Shown: positions 11,501 to 23,000 of the stretch, piece by piece
Position numbering within the stretch: the stretch's first letter is position 1
Layout: the number at the start of each line of letters is the position of its first letter
Source: Calonectria ilicicola
Lineage: Eukaryota; Ascomycota; Sordariomycetes; Hypocreales; Nectriaceae
Length of the DNA stretch: 64,000 bases
Assembly: GCA_020809705.1 (NCBI GenBank)
Contig: CP085835.1
Span: 1,798,001-1,862,000, forward strand
Direction of reading: 5' to 3'
Notes under the pieces: model-generated
Seen by the model: the letters and a program-made list of their open reading frames with translations, nothing else
What the model was told of the DNA's origin: nothing
Databases searched by the model: none
Translations under genes and position numbers: made by a program

Positions 11501-14500
11501 ATGGCGAGCACAACATCACAATCCCATGCTCAGATGCAGCAGTCGTTTGAGGACATGAACATTCAGCCTCTGGTAATTCACAAGGCCACTATCGACTCGG
11601 TTAGTGATGTGCCCTTTGCGCCCGACTCGTTTGGCCTTCCGCCCATGTGCATCACGCCTTTCGAGCAGCACTCACCCTACGTCGCCCCGAGCCCCGCACC
11701 CCTTCAGCAGCAGAAGCAGGTCGCAAACCACAGCAGCAATCGCTCTGTATCATCAGCAACCAGTGTGCAGTCCAGCATTAACATCACAACGCCCCTCACA
11801 TCGCCAGACAGCGCACGCAGTGTGTCCGGAACCACAGCGCAGAGCAACCTCAACAGAACGTCATGGCAACCCAGCAATGCGTCGCCGGTAACAACACCGC
11901 ACACCAATACCAATACCAACAATACACAGTGGCAACCCGGTAACGTGCAAGTAACGACACCACAGACTACTACGAGCACCAGTGCGCCGTGGCAACCCAG
12001 CAATGCGTCGACAACAGCAGCGCAGTCTGCACAGAGCAGTGTGAACACAACCACTACAATCCCACCCAGTCCCGAGGGGTTGACATGCCATCATTGCAGG
12101 AATGGTGAGGTTAAACGCCTTGGCCAGAGGCCAAAATTGAGACATCAGCGCTGACGTATTCCATCAATAGCCATTCCCCCCAACGTCGCCGTCTTTATGT
12201 GTCTCATTTGCACGACTGCTAATGCCATTACGCAATACTGTGCTATGTGCTGCTTGGGCGCCGCTGCCACTGCCATCTCGCACCCACACGACAACTCATA
12301 CTATGTTACCGACTCGGATATGCTGATAGATTTAACCCAAACAACAGTCCCAACCCAAAATTGGACCGCCCGCAAGAGTCAAAATGGTAGGATATGGTAC
12401 ACGCACAAAACCACGGGCTACAGGACCCACGTTGCTCCCGTGCCCGTGGATATGTTAGGGTCGTCGGGCCTACCACCGGGTTGGCAAGAGCGTCAAACTA
12501 CCGAGGGCCAGACATACTACTTCAACTCGATTACAAGCAGCAGTTCGTGGACAAAACCAGCCAGTACCATGCCCAACGGATGGAAGGAACTCAAGACCCC
12601 AGACATGGTATCTTTCTACGTCAACGAAAGCCTGGGACTCTCCATGTGGGATCGTCCGGGGGACCAGCCGAAATCCAGGCCTGTAAACGTGCAGGCCCCA
12701 TCTACCACAGCCGTCATGCAACCTCAGAATCCTATGTCTTTCCCAACTGCGGCCTCTCAAAGATCTATTGTTCCGGGCCAGCAGCTGCAGCCGCAGTTTC
12801 AGCAGCAGCAGCAGCAGCAGCAGCAACCTCAACAGCAAATGCAGTCTCAACAACAAATACAACCTCAGCAACAAGTACAGCCTCAGCAGCAGCCACAGCA
12901 GCAGCAGCCTCAACAGCAGACGAGGCGAGCAACCACCGGCTCTAGTGCAAATCCCAACAGTGCAACCCAATCTAGTGCACCACAAGCCAACCAGCCCCAG
13001 AACGGAAACTTTTTAGCAGCCACCAAGGCAGCCACAGCTGCTGCTGGAAAGACGATGGTGAAACTGGGAACCAAAAAGAATCTGAGAAACCTAAAGAAGG
13101 TGGGAAAACTGGCCAGCACCTTTGGTTTGATAGACGACTATGGATTTGGCGGGGACAGCGGGGGCAGCGGAGACGATGGATCGGGGAGCAATTCTGATGG
13201 AGATTGTGAAGATGGCTATTATGATGATTCGGGTGCTTATGTCGCCGTGAACGTACAGCAACCTGGTCAAAAACCCCGTCCCCGTCCTCAGAAACGAACT
13301 GGTAAGAAGAAAAATGCCAGACCAACTTCACTACAAGTGCTAGGTCAGGTTGCTACCAGTCTAGTCCAACCACAAGGTCATCAAAAGGTCCAGCAACAAT
13401 CTATCTCTCAGCCTCATCCTCTAGCCCATGCACAAACCTTTCCGCAAACCCACCAAAAACCAGTCCAACAACAACAGTACATGGCTCATCCACAGCCAGG
13501 CCAAATGCAACAGCCGATCTATCAGCAACAACAACAACAGCAACAACAACAACAAACACAACCCGCCAATCAACAACCAGTCTACCAGCAACAACAAATT
13601 CCCAATCAAATAGTACCTCAGGGACAGGCAATGCCAACTCAGCAGCAACAGCCAAATAATCAGCCCGCAGCGTTCCAGCAACCGGTCCAGATACTGCAGA
13701 ATGCGATGCAGCAACAACCAATGCAGTACCAACAGCCATCTACAGGATCTCAATTCACTTTACAACAGCCCCTTGGCAACCAACAACTTGTCCAAAATCA
13801 AAACTCTGCATATAACCAACAGCAACCTGTCCTCTCACCACAGCCATTACAAATCCAGCAACCCCAACCGCAACGCCCCATAAGTGTGGTACAAAATCAG
13901 CAGCCTGCCATGCAAAACCAACAGCCAGGTATTCAGCAGCCCTTGATCCATCAAAATGTCGTGATTCAAGGTCAGCAACAGTATCCCAATGGTTTTACAG
14001 GGCAACAACAGAACAATGGCGTACCGCATGACCGTGGGATTGGATCCCACGGGGGACACCAGCGGGTACAACATAACTACCATCAACAACAACATCATCA
14101 ACATCATGAAAGCCATCAACAAGATTACAACCAAGCCGACCAACAGTCTCAAAACCAGGGCATGTCTGGCCAAGACCCTTCACAGTCAGCCTACCAAGAT
14201 CCATATGGAACATCTACGTCGGCGAATAACCAATCTATGGACCCATCGCAGCAATATGGACAGTCACAAGGGTTTTCGAGTGACCCCACACAGCAACAAT
14301 ATTTGTATGATCCTAACATGTTGAACCAGTCTCAAAATATGAATCAAGGGCAGCCGGTTCAACAGGATCCATACTACCAACAGCAACAGAGCAATTTTAT
14401 CCCAGTGGACAACTCAGGCTTCGTGGATCAGAGCAATACTGTACAATACGCAGATCCTCAATTTGATACAGTATCTACACCATACGATGATAGTTACGAC

Positions 14501-14617
14501 ACGGGATATGACCCTGGTTTCGGGCTTGACGACACGTCGGCTTCAATGGACGACTACGGGCCTGACCCTGACGTACTTGCTGACGCTTTTGCTTGCCAGG
14601 ACGCTGGAAACTTTTAA
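11501..14617 (+). CDS. Zinc-ribbon, triple-WW, Gln-rich (prion-like) protein
   Basis: Two exons (11501-12104, 12171-14617) encode 1016 aa. The first about 195 residues are Ser/Thr/Asn-rich and contain three WQPSNAS-type repeats. A probable zinc-binding element follows, with CHHC, then CLIC, then QYCAMCC; the intron splits it, and splicing joins CHHCRN to AIPPNVAVFM. Three WW-like modules come next: NWTARKSQNGRIWYTHKTTG (about 265-292), LPPGWQERQTTEGQTYYFNS (about 304-334) and PNGWKELKTPDMVSFYVNES (about 335-366). The last ends in W-x-x-P (WDRP). WW domains bind Pro-rich or phospho-Ser/Thr-Pro ligands. From about residue 400 to the end the chain is dominated by Gln, Asn and Pro, with pure Q runs of about 10. 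It is interrupted by an Ala/Lys segment (LAATKAATAAAGKTMVKLG) and a Gly/Asp/Ser-acidic patch. There is no catalytic domain. It is probably a scaffold or condensate-forming protein; that role is inference. Confidence 0.85.
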
Positions 14618-15076
14618 TACTAGATGGTAGATAAACCGTCGATGATCTCTTCTAACTAGGGTATTCGGGTTATGTTACCCTATGATGTATGATATAATTT
14701 TGGCAGTCATTTCATTGCAGCTGGCTTAGTCACTTTTAATTAAAACTAAATTCTGTCAATCAATGCAAAAGTGGATCGTTTGACAGAGCAGTGGTGTCTC
14801 TGTCCAGCCTACATATCGCACCAGTATTCTGAGATTTATTTGCACGGACAAGACCTCCGAGTGGGATGGTATATGACGCATCCAAGTATCACTCTGATAC
14901 GGTTTGGCGCCATGGTGAGATCGCACACCATCATGGTCCCGCCTCTCGTCACATCTTACTACGCCCCACGGGCGGGGAAACCCGCATATAACTGAGGACA
15001 AAACTGACCCTGAATTTCGGTACAATTTGCTATCAACGGCGTTGCTCCATAAACCATTGTGACAAAGAAGAGCGAA
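14618..15076. other. Intergenic
   Basis: 3' region of the WW gene and promoter of the monooxygenase. I see no gene or repeat in it. Confidence 0.5.
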
Positions 15077-17053
15077 ATGACTTTGAAAACTCCACCTGCT
15101 CCGAGGACCTCAACGTTGCCCCTGCCCCAGGGTAGGTCATACTTCCCAAACGACAAACCATGGGACCCTCACCGACCGGTCAAGGCAAGCTACTCTGTAA
15201 CCCTCATTTGACAAATTCCTAAACAAAGCAGGTTATTATTACAGGTGCAGGCATAGGCGGGGTTGCGACCGCTGTTCTATTATCACGAAAAATACGAAAT
15301 ATCACCGTGACGGTCTATGACCGACTCGAAAAAATTGTTAGTACAACGACGAAGAACCAGAAATACAATGATACTAACAATACGAGTAGGGAGGCACATG
15401 GGCTGCCAATGTCTATCCTGGAGTTCGTTGTGATGTTCCGTCACATGTCTATCGTAGGTGCTTCCGGCTCATTTCATAACTTGTGGTTGGTTAACATGAA
15501 CCCTAGAGCTAAGCTTCTCTCCAAACACCGATTGGTCCGAGTATTATCCCAAGGGCGCCGAAATTCAACAATATTACGAAGGGATCGTGACAAAATATGG
15601 TCTTGTAGATCATTTCCATTTGCAGCATGAAGTGGTGAAAGCCACATGGCTGCCGAAATTTTCTCAATGGGAAATTGAAATAAAAAATCTCCAAACAGGC
15701 GAGCTTTTTGTAGACAGAGCAGAATTCTTTGTCAACTCACAAGGCCGCATCAGCACTCCGAAATTCCCAGAAATTCCGGGTTTACGTGATGTCTTTCAAA
15801 GGGAAGTGATTCACACAGCTCGATGGCCCAAAGAGTTCGATTACTCCGGGAAACGTATAGCTGTGATTGGAAATGGTGCTAGTGGCCAGCAACTCGTCCC
15901 GAATATCATATCAGACGTTAGCCATCTTGATCATTATGTGCGGACTAAGACTTGGGTTACACCCACCTTTGTGGGTGACTTGCATGTTGCCACAGCTGAT
16001 CAACCAGGCGGGCCAAAATACACTGATGAACAACGGCAAAGATTCCGTGAAATTCCAGAGGCGTATTTGGATCATCGGCGAGAACTTGGGCTCAAGTTTC
16101 AGAACCTACAAAGCGGTGATGTTATTGGGAGCGAAAAGAATAATAACTTGCGAGAACAAATAAAGGCAGTCATGCTCGAGCGGCTCGGTGGTGACGAGGA
16201 TTGGCTTCAAAGGGTTATTCCGGATTATTCCCCCGGGTGTAAAAGACTCACCCCTGCGCCCGGGTATCTGGAAGCTGTGAAAAGCACAAAAGTCGACTAC
16301 ATTACTGAGAGGATATCTCATGTGTCTGAGACGGGGATTGTGACTTCAGACGGCATCCTACGCGAAGTCGATGTCATTGTTGCTGCTACGGGATTTGAAA
16401 CAAGCTTCAACACCTTCTTTCCTGTAATCGGCGAAGATGGCATTGACTTGAAAGAGAAGTGGAGTACTGACGGCGAAATTGGCTATCCAGAGTCATACTT
16501 GGGAGTTATGGCGTCCGGCTTCCCCAACTACTTCATTGTCCTTCAGGTATGTTGACTTTGTCTAACTATATGAGCTTCGTCTCACGAGTACTAGGCTCAA
16601 GGAAACGCCAGAGGCGGAACGGTCCCATTGCAAGTTGAAGTTACGGCGACATATATTGCTAAATGTATCCGAAAAGTCCAATCGCAGAGCTATGTGAGTT
16701 TAAATCCTCGCGAGGATGCAGTCGAAGATTTCAATGATATTGTCAACGGATTCTTCTCCAATAAAGTCACTGCAGATACCTGCAATAGTTGGTTCAAGCA
16801 AGGACCAGGAAATACCAGAAATCTAGTTGGTTGGCCGGGAACCTACCACCACAGAGCTGATATTCTTCGCGATCCTCGATGGGAAGACTTCGAATTTAAG
16901 CGCAGCCCAGATGCTCGACGCAATAGATATGAGTATTTTTCCAATGGTTCCACAGAAAAAGAGCGAATAGCAGACGAGAAGGACATTACAAAATATCTAA
17001 AGCTACTTGCTGATATTGATTTGGAAACCGTCCATGAATCATGGAACGAGTAA
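15077..17053 (+). CDS. Baeyer-Villiger-type FAD/NADPH monooxygenase
   Basis: Flavin monooxygenase of the class B (BVMO-like) family, which inserts oxygen next to a ketone to give an ester or lactone. Exons 15077-15184, 15232-15336, 15390-15453, 15507-16546 and 16595-17053 encode 591 aa. The FAD Rossmann motif VIITGAGIGG starts exon 2, GGTWAANVYPGVRCDVPSH follows, and the NADPH motif IAVIGNGASGQQ sits near residue 200. The type I BVMO fingerprint F-x-G-x3-H-x3-W appears as FQREVIHTARWP, so its Gly is replaced by Arg (codon AGG). VDVIVAATGFETS is the conserved ATG-type motif. The first intron has a GC donor (GCAAGC): using it is the only splice I found that keeps the beta strand before GAGIGG. 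Same strand as, and 820 bp from, the FAD oxidase; both probably act on the PKS product. Confidence 0.88.
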
Positions 17054-17876
17054 TTAGATGAAGCTAGTTTAAAATATTTACCCGTTGCCTCATGTCGAAT
17101 ATGCCATTTACTCAATAGCATATTTTAGTATCGGGTGAACACTACAGAACTTTATTTTGATTTGAAAGCTATTTCACTACCCCCGCGGTCGTATTGACTG
17201 AGAGGTTACTTTTAGCTGGGCATCCATTTCAGTGTGATCAACGCCTTTTCACTCTGCTCTATGTTCTGGATGGTAAGATTAGATGTTATGACCCCTGTGG
17301 ATGTGGTCCACAGCAAACTCCTGATCATGTCGGCTGCTGCGCAGCTGTTGCTAAATTTACGCACCTTCAGTAAAATGGCGCAGCCCCTACCACTTATGAC
17401 TGTACCATATCTTTTACAAAGTAAGAATTCAGCTTGGAATTTCCAATGACGTTGATCACCTTCGAATCTTAACCAAAGCCAAGAATCAGTGCCCAGACTA
17501 AGTGCACGTGGCAGTTTACGGTCACTGCCGCGCCACTCTCGTATTTAGGAACATGTGATTGGTCCAAGATTTCTGTGACATCGCGACGCTATACGTGCAA
17601 CTGAGCATTTACTAAAAGACTTGCTCTTCACAGAAGAACCTTGCTCGCCAATGCGTGTTGCCAATCTCGGGCGAGGCGGATATTATCGTATATGGTAAAC
17701 GACAAGGTCAGATAATTTCTTGGCGCATTTCTGGATGACTGCAGCATTGAGGCAGTGTCGACACTGAGCACGCACAGACGTTGCAAGCAAATCTATAAAT
17801 GAGGTTTACTTTCTATAACCATCACTTGTCGCTCTTCATCTTTGCCTCTCTAGTCTAAAGTTTTGATTACTTAGTC
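17054..17876 (+). promoter_or_regulatory. Promoter region of the secreted FAD oxidase, with TATA box
   Basis: This 820-bp spacer holds no gene. A TATAAAT box at 17794-17800 lies 77-83 bp upstream of the oxidase ATG, with a pyrimidine-rich leader (tcttcatctttgcctctc) just before the start. No operator could be assigned. Confidence 0.5.
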
Positions 17877-19729
17877 ATGAGGAGGAATATTTTGTTTCAT
17901 TTGATTACATATCTGCCAGCTCTGGCCTTTGGAGATGCTTCGTCGACTACGGCCCCGTTTGGATGCCGGAAGTTGAGCACAGATCATGACTGGCCTACTC
18001 CTGACGTCTGGGAAGCTGCTCTTCCCGGTATTATCCTTCAGAATAGTAGTGATATTCATGGGAGCCTTCCAAACTATCGCGTACGAGCCGAGAGCGCTTC
18101 GGATGTTCAAGCGGCCGTGCGATTTGCCTCAAAGCACAACATTCGACTGTCAGTCATCACTACAGGTCATGATCAATTAGGCCGAAGCGACGCGGGGTCT
18201 GGACTTATCATTGACATGTCCTTGATGAACAAAGTCACTGTTCTCGACTCGTTTTCTCCGACTAAAAAAGGTGCCGCTAGTCCTCAGTACACCATCGAAG
18301 AACCAAATATGGTTGTATTGAAAGACGGAGTACAGGCTGCTGTCACCTTTCATCCCGGTGTCACCGGACTTGCTCTCAACTATGCGGTGGCTCCATCAGG
18401 GCTGTTCACTACAAGTGGAGCAGCTGGTATGAATATCCTACATAAATATTGTTAATACCCTAACTAACACCATTGTAGCTGGAGTTGCTGTCTCAGGAGG
18501 ATGGGGCCAGAACGGCGGCTACGGTCCACTAACTGCCCAATACGGTCTTGGAGTTGACCAGTGGTTAGAAGCCAAAATTGTCACTCCAGATGGCGAACTC
18601 AGAGTGGCTAATAGTGTCTCTAATCGTGATCTCTTCTGGGCTATTCGAGGCGGTGGTGGAGGAACCTTTGGCGTTGTTGTCGAAGCTACTTGGAAGGCAC
18701 ATGTCGCTGTTCCCATGACTGGTTACAATTGGTACATTAACTCGACCATCACTGGTCCAGATGCACTAGACCCTGAGACTGGAAGGACTCCTATTAGTGA
18801 TGCCATGCAGTATCTACTGGGTGAGCTGCCAGGTCTACAAGAGCGCGGTATCAGCGCCTTCATCTACGTTGACATCAGCTTCGTCAGATGCTATGCCATC
18901 CACCCAGGGAATGCTTCTGGAATAGACAACGCCAATGCAGTATGGGGCCCTATTCTCACCAAGATGCAGTCGTTCCCGAACATCAAGCCCTTCCAAACAA
19001 AGCCATACAATTTTGAAAACTACAAGGACTTTTTTGTCACAACATACGGTCCGCTCGAGCTCGAGTCTGGTCCCAAAGCACCACCAAGAAATCATGGAGT
19101 GTATCCGTATGATAGCCGTCTTCTCGCCCCCGAGCATCTTCGCGATCCAAATATCATGCACGCACTAAGAGGGGCTGAGGGAACTTATGGAATTCTTATG
19201 ACTGCTCCGGGTGGATCTCAAGGGTCTGGTAGGGATACCTCAGCCAATCCTGGGTGGAGAAGAGCGGTGGTCCACATGGTGGCAGCCCCAGACGCTACTG
19301 GACTACGAGAACTTGCTCCAGATATGGGTGCATACATCAACGAGGTGGGCCATGTATTCTAATTTGATATAATCTGATTCTGGGCTAACACGAGAGTTGC
19401 AGGCAAGCCTTACTGAGGAGAACTGGACGCAGTCTTTTTGGGGCTCCAACTACCCTAAACTTTCAGCAATCAAGGCCAAATACGACCCGAAAATGCTCTT
19501 TTGGCAGACTCCTGGAATCAACGCACACTACATGCAGTCTATTAATGGCAGGGCGTGTTTGGTTCTTCCTCCTCCATTAAACCCCTCGGTTAGGCCACCC
19601 GCAAGCGACCGTGTTGCTCCAGCAGATCCGGCCAAGGACGCTCAATTCCTTTTCGGTTCATTGGAATTGATCGGAACGAAATTTCCGGCTCCTGGAACTC
19701 AGGAGGGGTTACAATCTACAGCGGCATAG
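17877..19729 (+). CDS. Secreted BBE-like FAD-linked oxidase
   Basis: Flavoprotein oxidase of the berberine-bridge-enzyme/PCMH family, which uses O2 to oxidise C-O, C-N or C-C bonds in secondary metabolites. Exons 17877-18426, 18479-19344 and 19403-19729 encode 580 aa. A signal peptide covers roughly residues 1-18 (MRRNILFHLITYLPALAFG). The FAD domain starts near residue 60 (NYRVRAESASDVQAAVRFA), with the covalent-FAD His in VITTGHDQLGRSDAG and the loop SGGWGQNGGYGPL. No Cys appears at the second (cysteinyl) attachment site, so FAD is probably held by His alone. RGGGGGTFGVVVEATWKAH and the C-terminal BBE segment (PKLSAIKAKYDPKMLFW) complete the fold. Its 3' end converges on the PKS 3' end. Such oxidases often catalyse late steps; the position here supports a tailoring role. 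Confidence 0.9.
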
Positions 19730-20075
19730 AAATTTCTGTACGATAAAGAGGAAGAGGACAAGTGAGGTTTCGGGCTGAGGATGGCTGAATTTAAATTGAC
19801 GATGAATCGTTTCTTTTCTTGGTCTTATTCAAAGACTTTTTTTTTTTGAGACATTGAATGTCACTTAGCCCCCAAGGGGACAGACATGATACATTTAGCT
19901 CTATAAAATCGGTTGGTTTGCAAAAATAAAACCCACTAGACTCGAATCAATGCGAGTTGCCTAAGAGTGCATTCATACAGGTATTATTACAACTAAAGGG
20001 ATTTTTAAATTAGCCTGGCGTAAAACAATTTGTCCCTGGGGTCCAAGTATGTATATCTATTCAAGGTTGCCGTCA
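19730..20075. terminator. Convergent 3' region (oxidase / PKS)
   Basis: 346 bp between two convergent stop codons. It holds a T tract at about 19838-19848 and AT-rich sequence suitable for polyadenylation on both strands. No gene is present. Confidence 0.4.
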
Positions 20076-23000
20076 TTAAGATGATGCTTCTGCCCAATCC
20101 CCCTTCTTTAGTCTTGACTTTGCCACCGCCAACGCGCTAGTAGTGGTGGTTGTAGCACTACCCAAAATGTCGAAGATGGCTAAATCGGCATGCAGCGTCT
20201 TAGAGAACCAGTTGCGTAACTCTACGGCAACCAATGAGTCGACGCCATAGGCAGCTAGGGGAGTATTGGCGTCGAGCTCATCGCGTTGCAATGAAAGGGT
20301 CGAGGCTAACTTCCGAAGCATGGCTTCATTGACAGCGGCAGCCGCCTCTGCATGCGAGATCGCCTTCGTGAATACCGATGCAAAATCGACATTTTGCGCA
20401 GCCTGCTGATCGGGGCCTTCACTGTTCCTATTATCTTCCTCCTGTGCAAGGGCACGCAGCATTGGCTTCCGGAAGTACACTTGAGACGACTTGTCGCCTA
20501 CAAAGCCAGCGATTCCTAGAGCGGCTTGGTAGGGAATCTGCGGCCTTGTTCCTGGCGCCGCACAGTAACAGTCCAGCAAAGCAAACAGATCTGCTTCTGT
20601 CACGGCTGCGACCTCGCGTCCTTGCCAGCGAGATTGCAAATCAGCACTCTCCGTCATGAAGCCAACTTCGAAAAACACGCCCATGTCCAGAGTAGAGCCA
20701 TTCTGGCCACGCGCAACACGGTACTGCATGAGGGCATCAATAAAAGTATTGCCAGCAGCGTAGTTGGCCTGTCCACGTCCACCCGCAACGCCTGCGGCCG
20801 ATGAAAGCCCAATAAAAAAGTCCATATCGTGGGGGAGTAGCATATGCATATTCCACGACCCTTGAACTTTTGGTGCTGTTGCTGCCTGCCAGGTTTGGTG
20901 GGACATGCCGACAAAAGCAGCGTCACGGAGAACCATTGTGGCCTGGATTGCACCGCGTACAGGTGGCATAGTGCTTCGGTAGTCCTCCAATACACTTTCA
21001 AGGGCTTGAGCATCGCTAATGTCGCATTGTGGTGTCGCAACATTAACTCCTCTCTGAGTGAGATGCTCGACAAAGTCCTTAGCCTGCTGGCTCTTGGCCC
21101 CGGATCGAGAAAGGAGAATGAGGTTACGGGCGCCCCTGTCCATAAGCCATCTTGCCATACTTCTTCCAAGGCCACCGAGACCACCTGCGATGACATAAGT
21201 GGCATCTGGACCAAGAATAGTGCTCGGCTGAGAATCAACAACGGCCTCGACCTCTTCATCAGGGCGCATCTCAATCACAATCTTACCCATTGTTTTTCCA
21301 CTTTGCATGGTTCGGAATGCTTTTTCGACATCTGAGACACCATAGATTTGCAATGGGTATGCTGGCCTTAGAACGCCTTCTTCGTATAGAGCAAAGAGCT
21401 TGTTCAGTGTTGGTCGGATTGTGTCTGGCTTGCCTCGACAAACGACACCCACGTCAAAGGCATGGAATGATACATTCTCTTCGAACTTTTCCATGGGAAG
21501 AGTATTGCGTTCTCGAATGTCCTTTTTTCCAATCTCCACAAAGCGACCGAAAGGCCCAATGCATTCCCAGGTGGCCTTCAGAGCTTCACCACCCAGGGCG
21601 TTCAGAACTACATCCACGCCTCGACCATTCGTCACGCGCTGGACACCACGGAAAAAGGAGGTTGGGTCTCGGCTGTTGAATATCTTGTCCGTGTCAACTC
21701 CATATTTTTCTGAAATGAGTTCTTTCTTTTGTGCTGTGCCGGCCGTTGCTAGAATGTCGGCGCCTAGATGTTGAGCAACTTGCAAGGCTGCCTGACCAGT
21801 GCCACCAGCAGCGCTGTGTACCAGAACTTTCTCACCAGGTGTGAGACGGCCAATGGTGTTCAACGCTGACCATGCTGTTAGGTGATTTATCACCATGGCT
21901 GCAGCTATTTCGAATGACATGGTATCCGGGATTCGTGCCGCAAAGCGGTGATCAACTCGGAGGTATGTTCGATAACAGCCCGAGGGAGCTAGGGCAGCGA
22001 CACGGTCTCCGACTGCGATGCCCTCAACACCAGGACCTAAACGTCTAACAATACCAGCACATTCGCAGCCGATATTGGCATTTTGTAATCTTCCAAGTGA
22101 AATCAGAATATCGCGATAATTGAGACCAACGGCACGAACCTCAATTTCGGCCTCGCCCACTCCTAGAGGGGTATCGCCAGAATGTTCCTTGTCTTGGACG
22201 AAGTGGAGGGTGTTCAACAGCCCGGGCGTTCCCAAAGCCAGCCTAAGAGGCACACCGTTCTCATCGTGCCACTGTCGGCGAATGGTTTGACGGGGAGCGA
22301 CACGTCGGGCTATCTCGTTGCTGAGGGATGCCGATTGGACCATTCTAGGAATGCACAGTCTCCCGTTCATTTCATGGAATTCTGTGTCATTCAATTCATC
22401 TAGTGCGCTTTGTATCAGTCTGGCCACCTGAGTGATGAAGTCGAGATGAGTATCGGTAACTCCGTCTTTGGTTTGAAGTGTGAGGAGTGTCATGACCTCC
22501 CCATCAGCCTCTGAGTTGAGCACACGTCCTAAACCATCAATAAGGCGGTACGAAGGCGCCGAATCAGAAGATTCAACGTCTTGTACACCTTCCTGTCCAA
22601 CCCAGAGTGCCTTTGTAGTCAAGTTGGTTGTCAAAAGCGTTTGCAACCTGTTGAAGAGTGGCTCGTCGATATCGGTCCACACAGGCTTACTCAATTCTAG
22701 AATAAAGACAAGGAGCGCATCGTTTTCCAATGTCAGTTCGAGGGCATCAGAAACAGGAACAATGTCAACAGACGAAAATGCATCCTCGTTACTGGAGTCT
22801 TGGAGCGACCTTTGTACTTGCTTTGCCAAGGTTTCCTGTTCGGCATCATCGCCACGAATAATATTTACCTTGATCCCTGGCTTGGCGAGGCTGATATTAG
22901 ATTTCTCCGCCAAAGTTGTTGATATTAAAATTCTGACTTCATGGGAATTGGGATCCTGGTGGTTTTGCAAGGAGACATAACTGCTTGAGAAACCTGCCGC

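Noticed and set aside
12470..12985. 171-codon Leu-rich frame on the minus strand
   Set aside because: It is the antisense shadow of the CAG/CAA-rich Gln tract of the WW protein.
13401..13753. Val/Leu-rich minus-strand frames resembling membrane proteins
   Set aside because: Composition is forced by the opposite-strand Gln/Asn-rich coding sequence; no start context or family motif.
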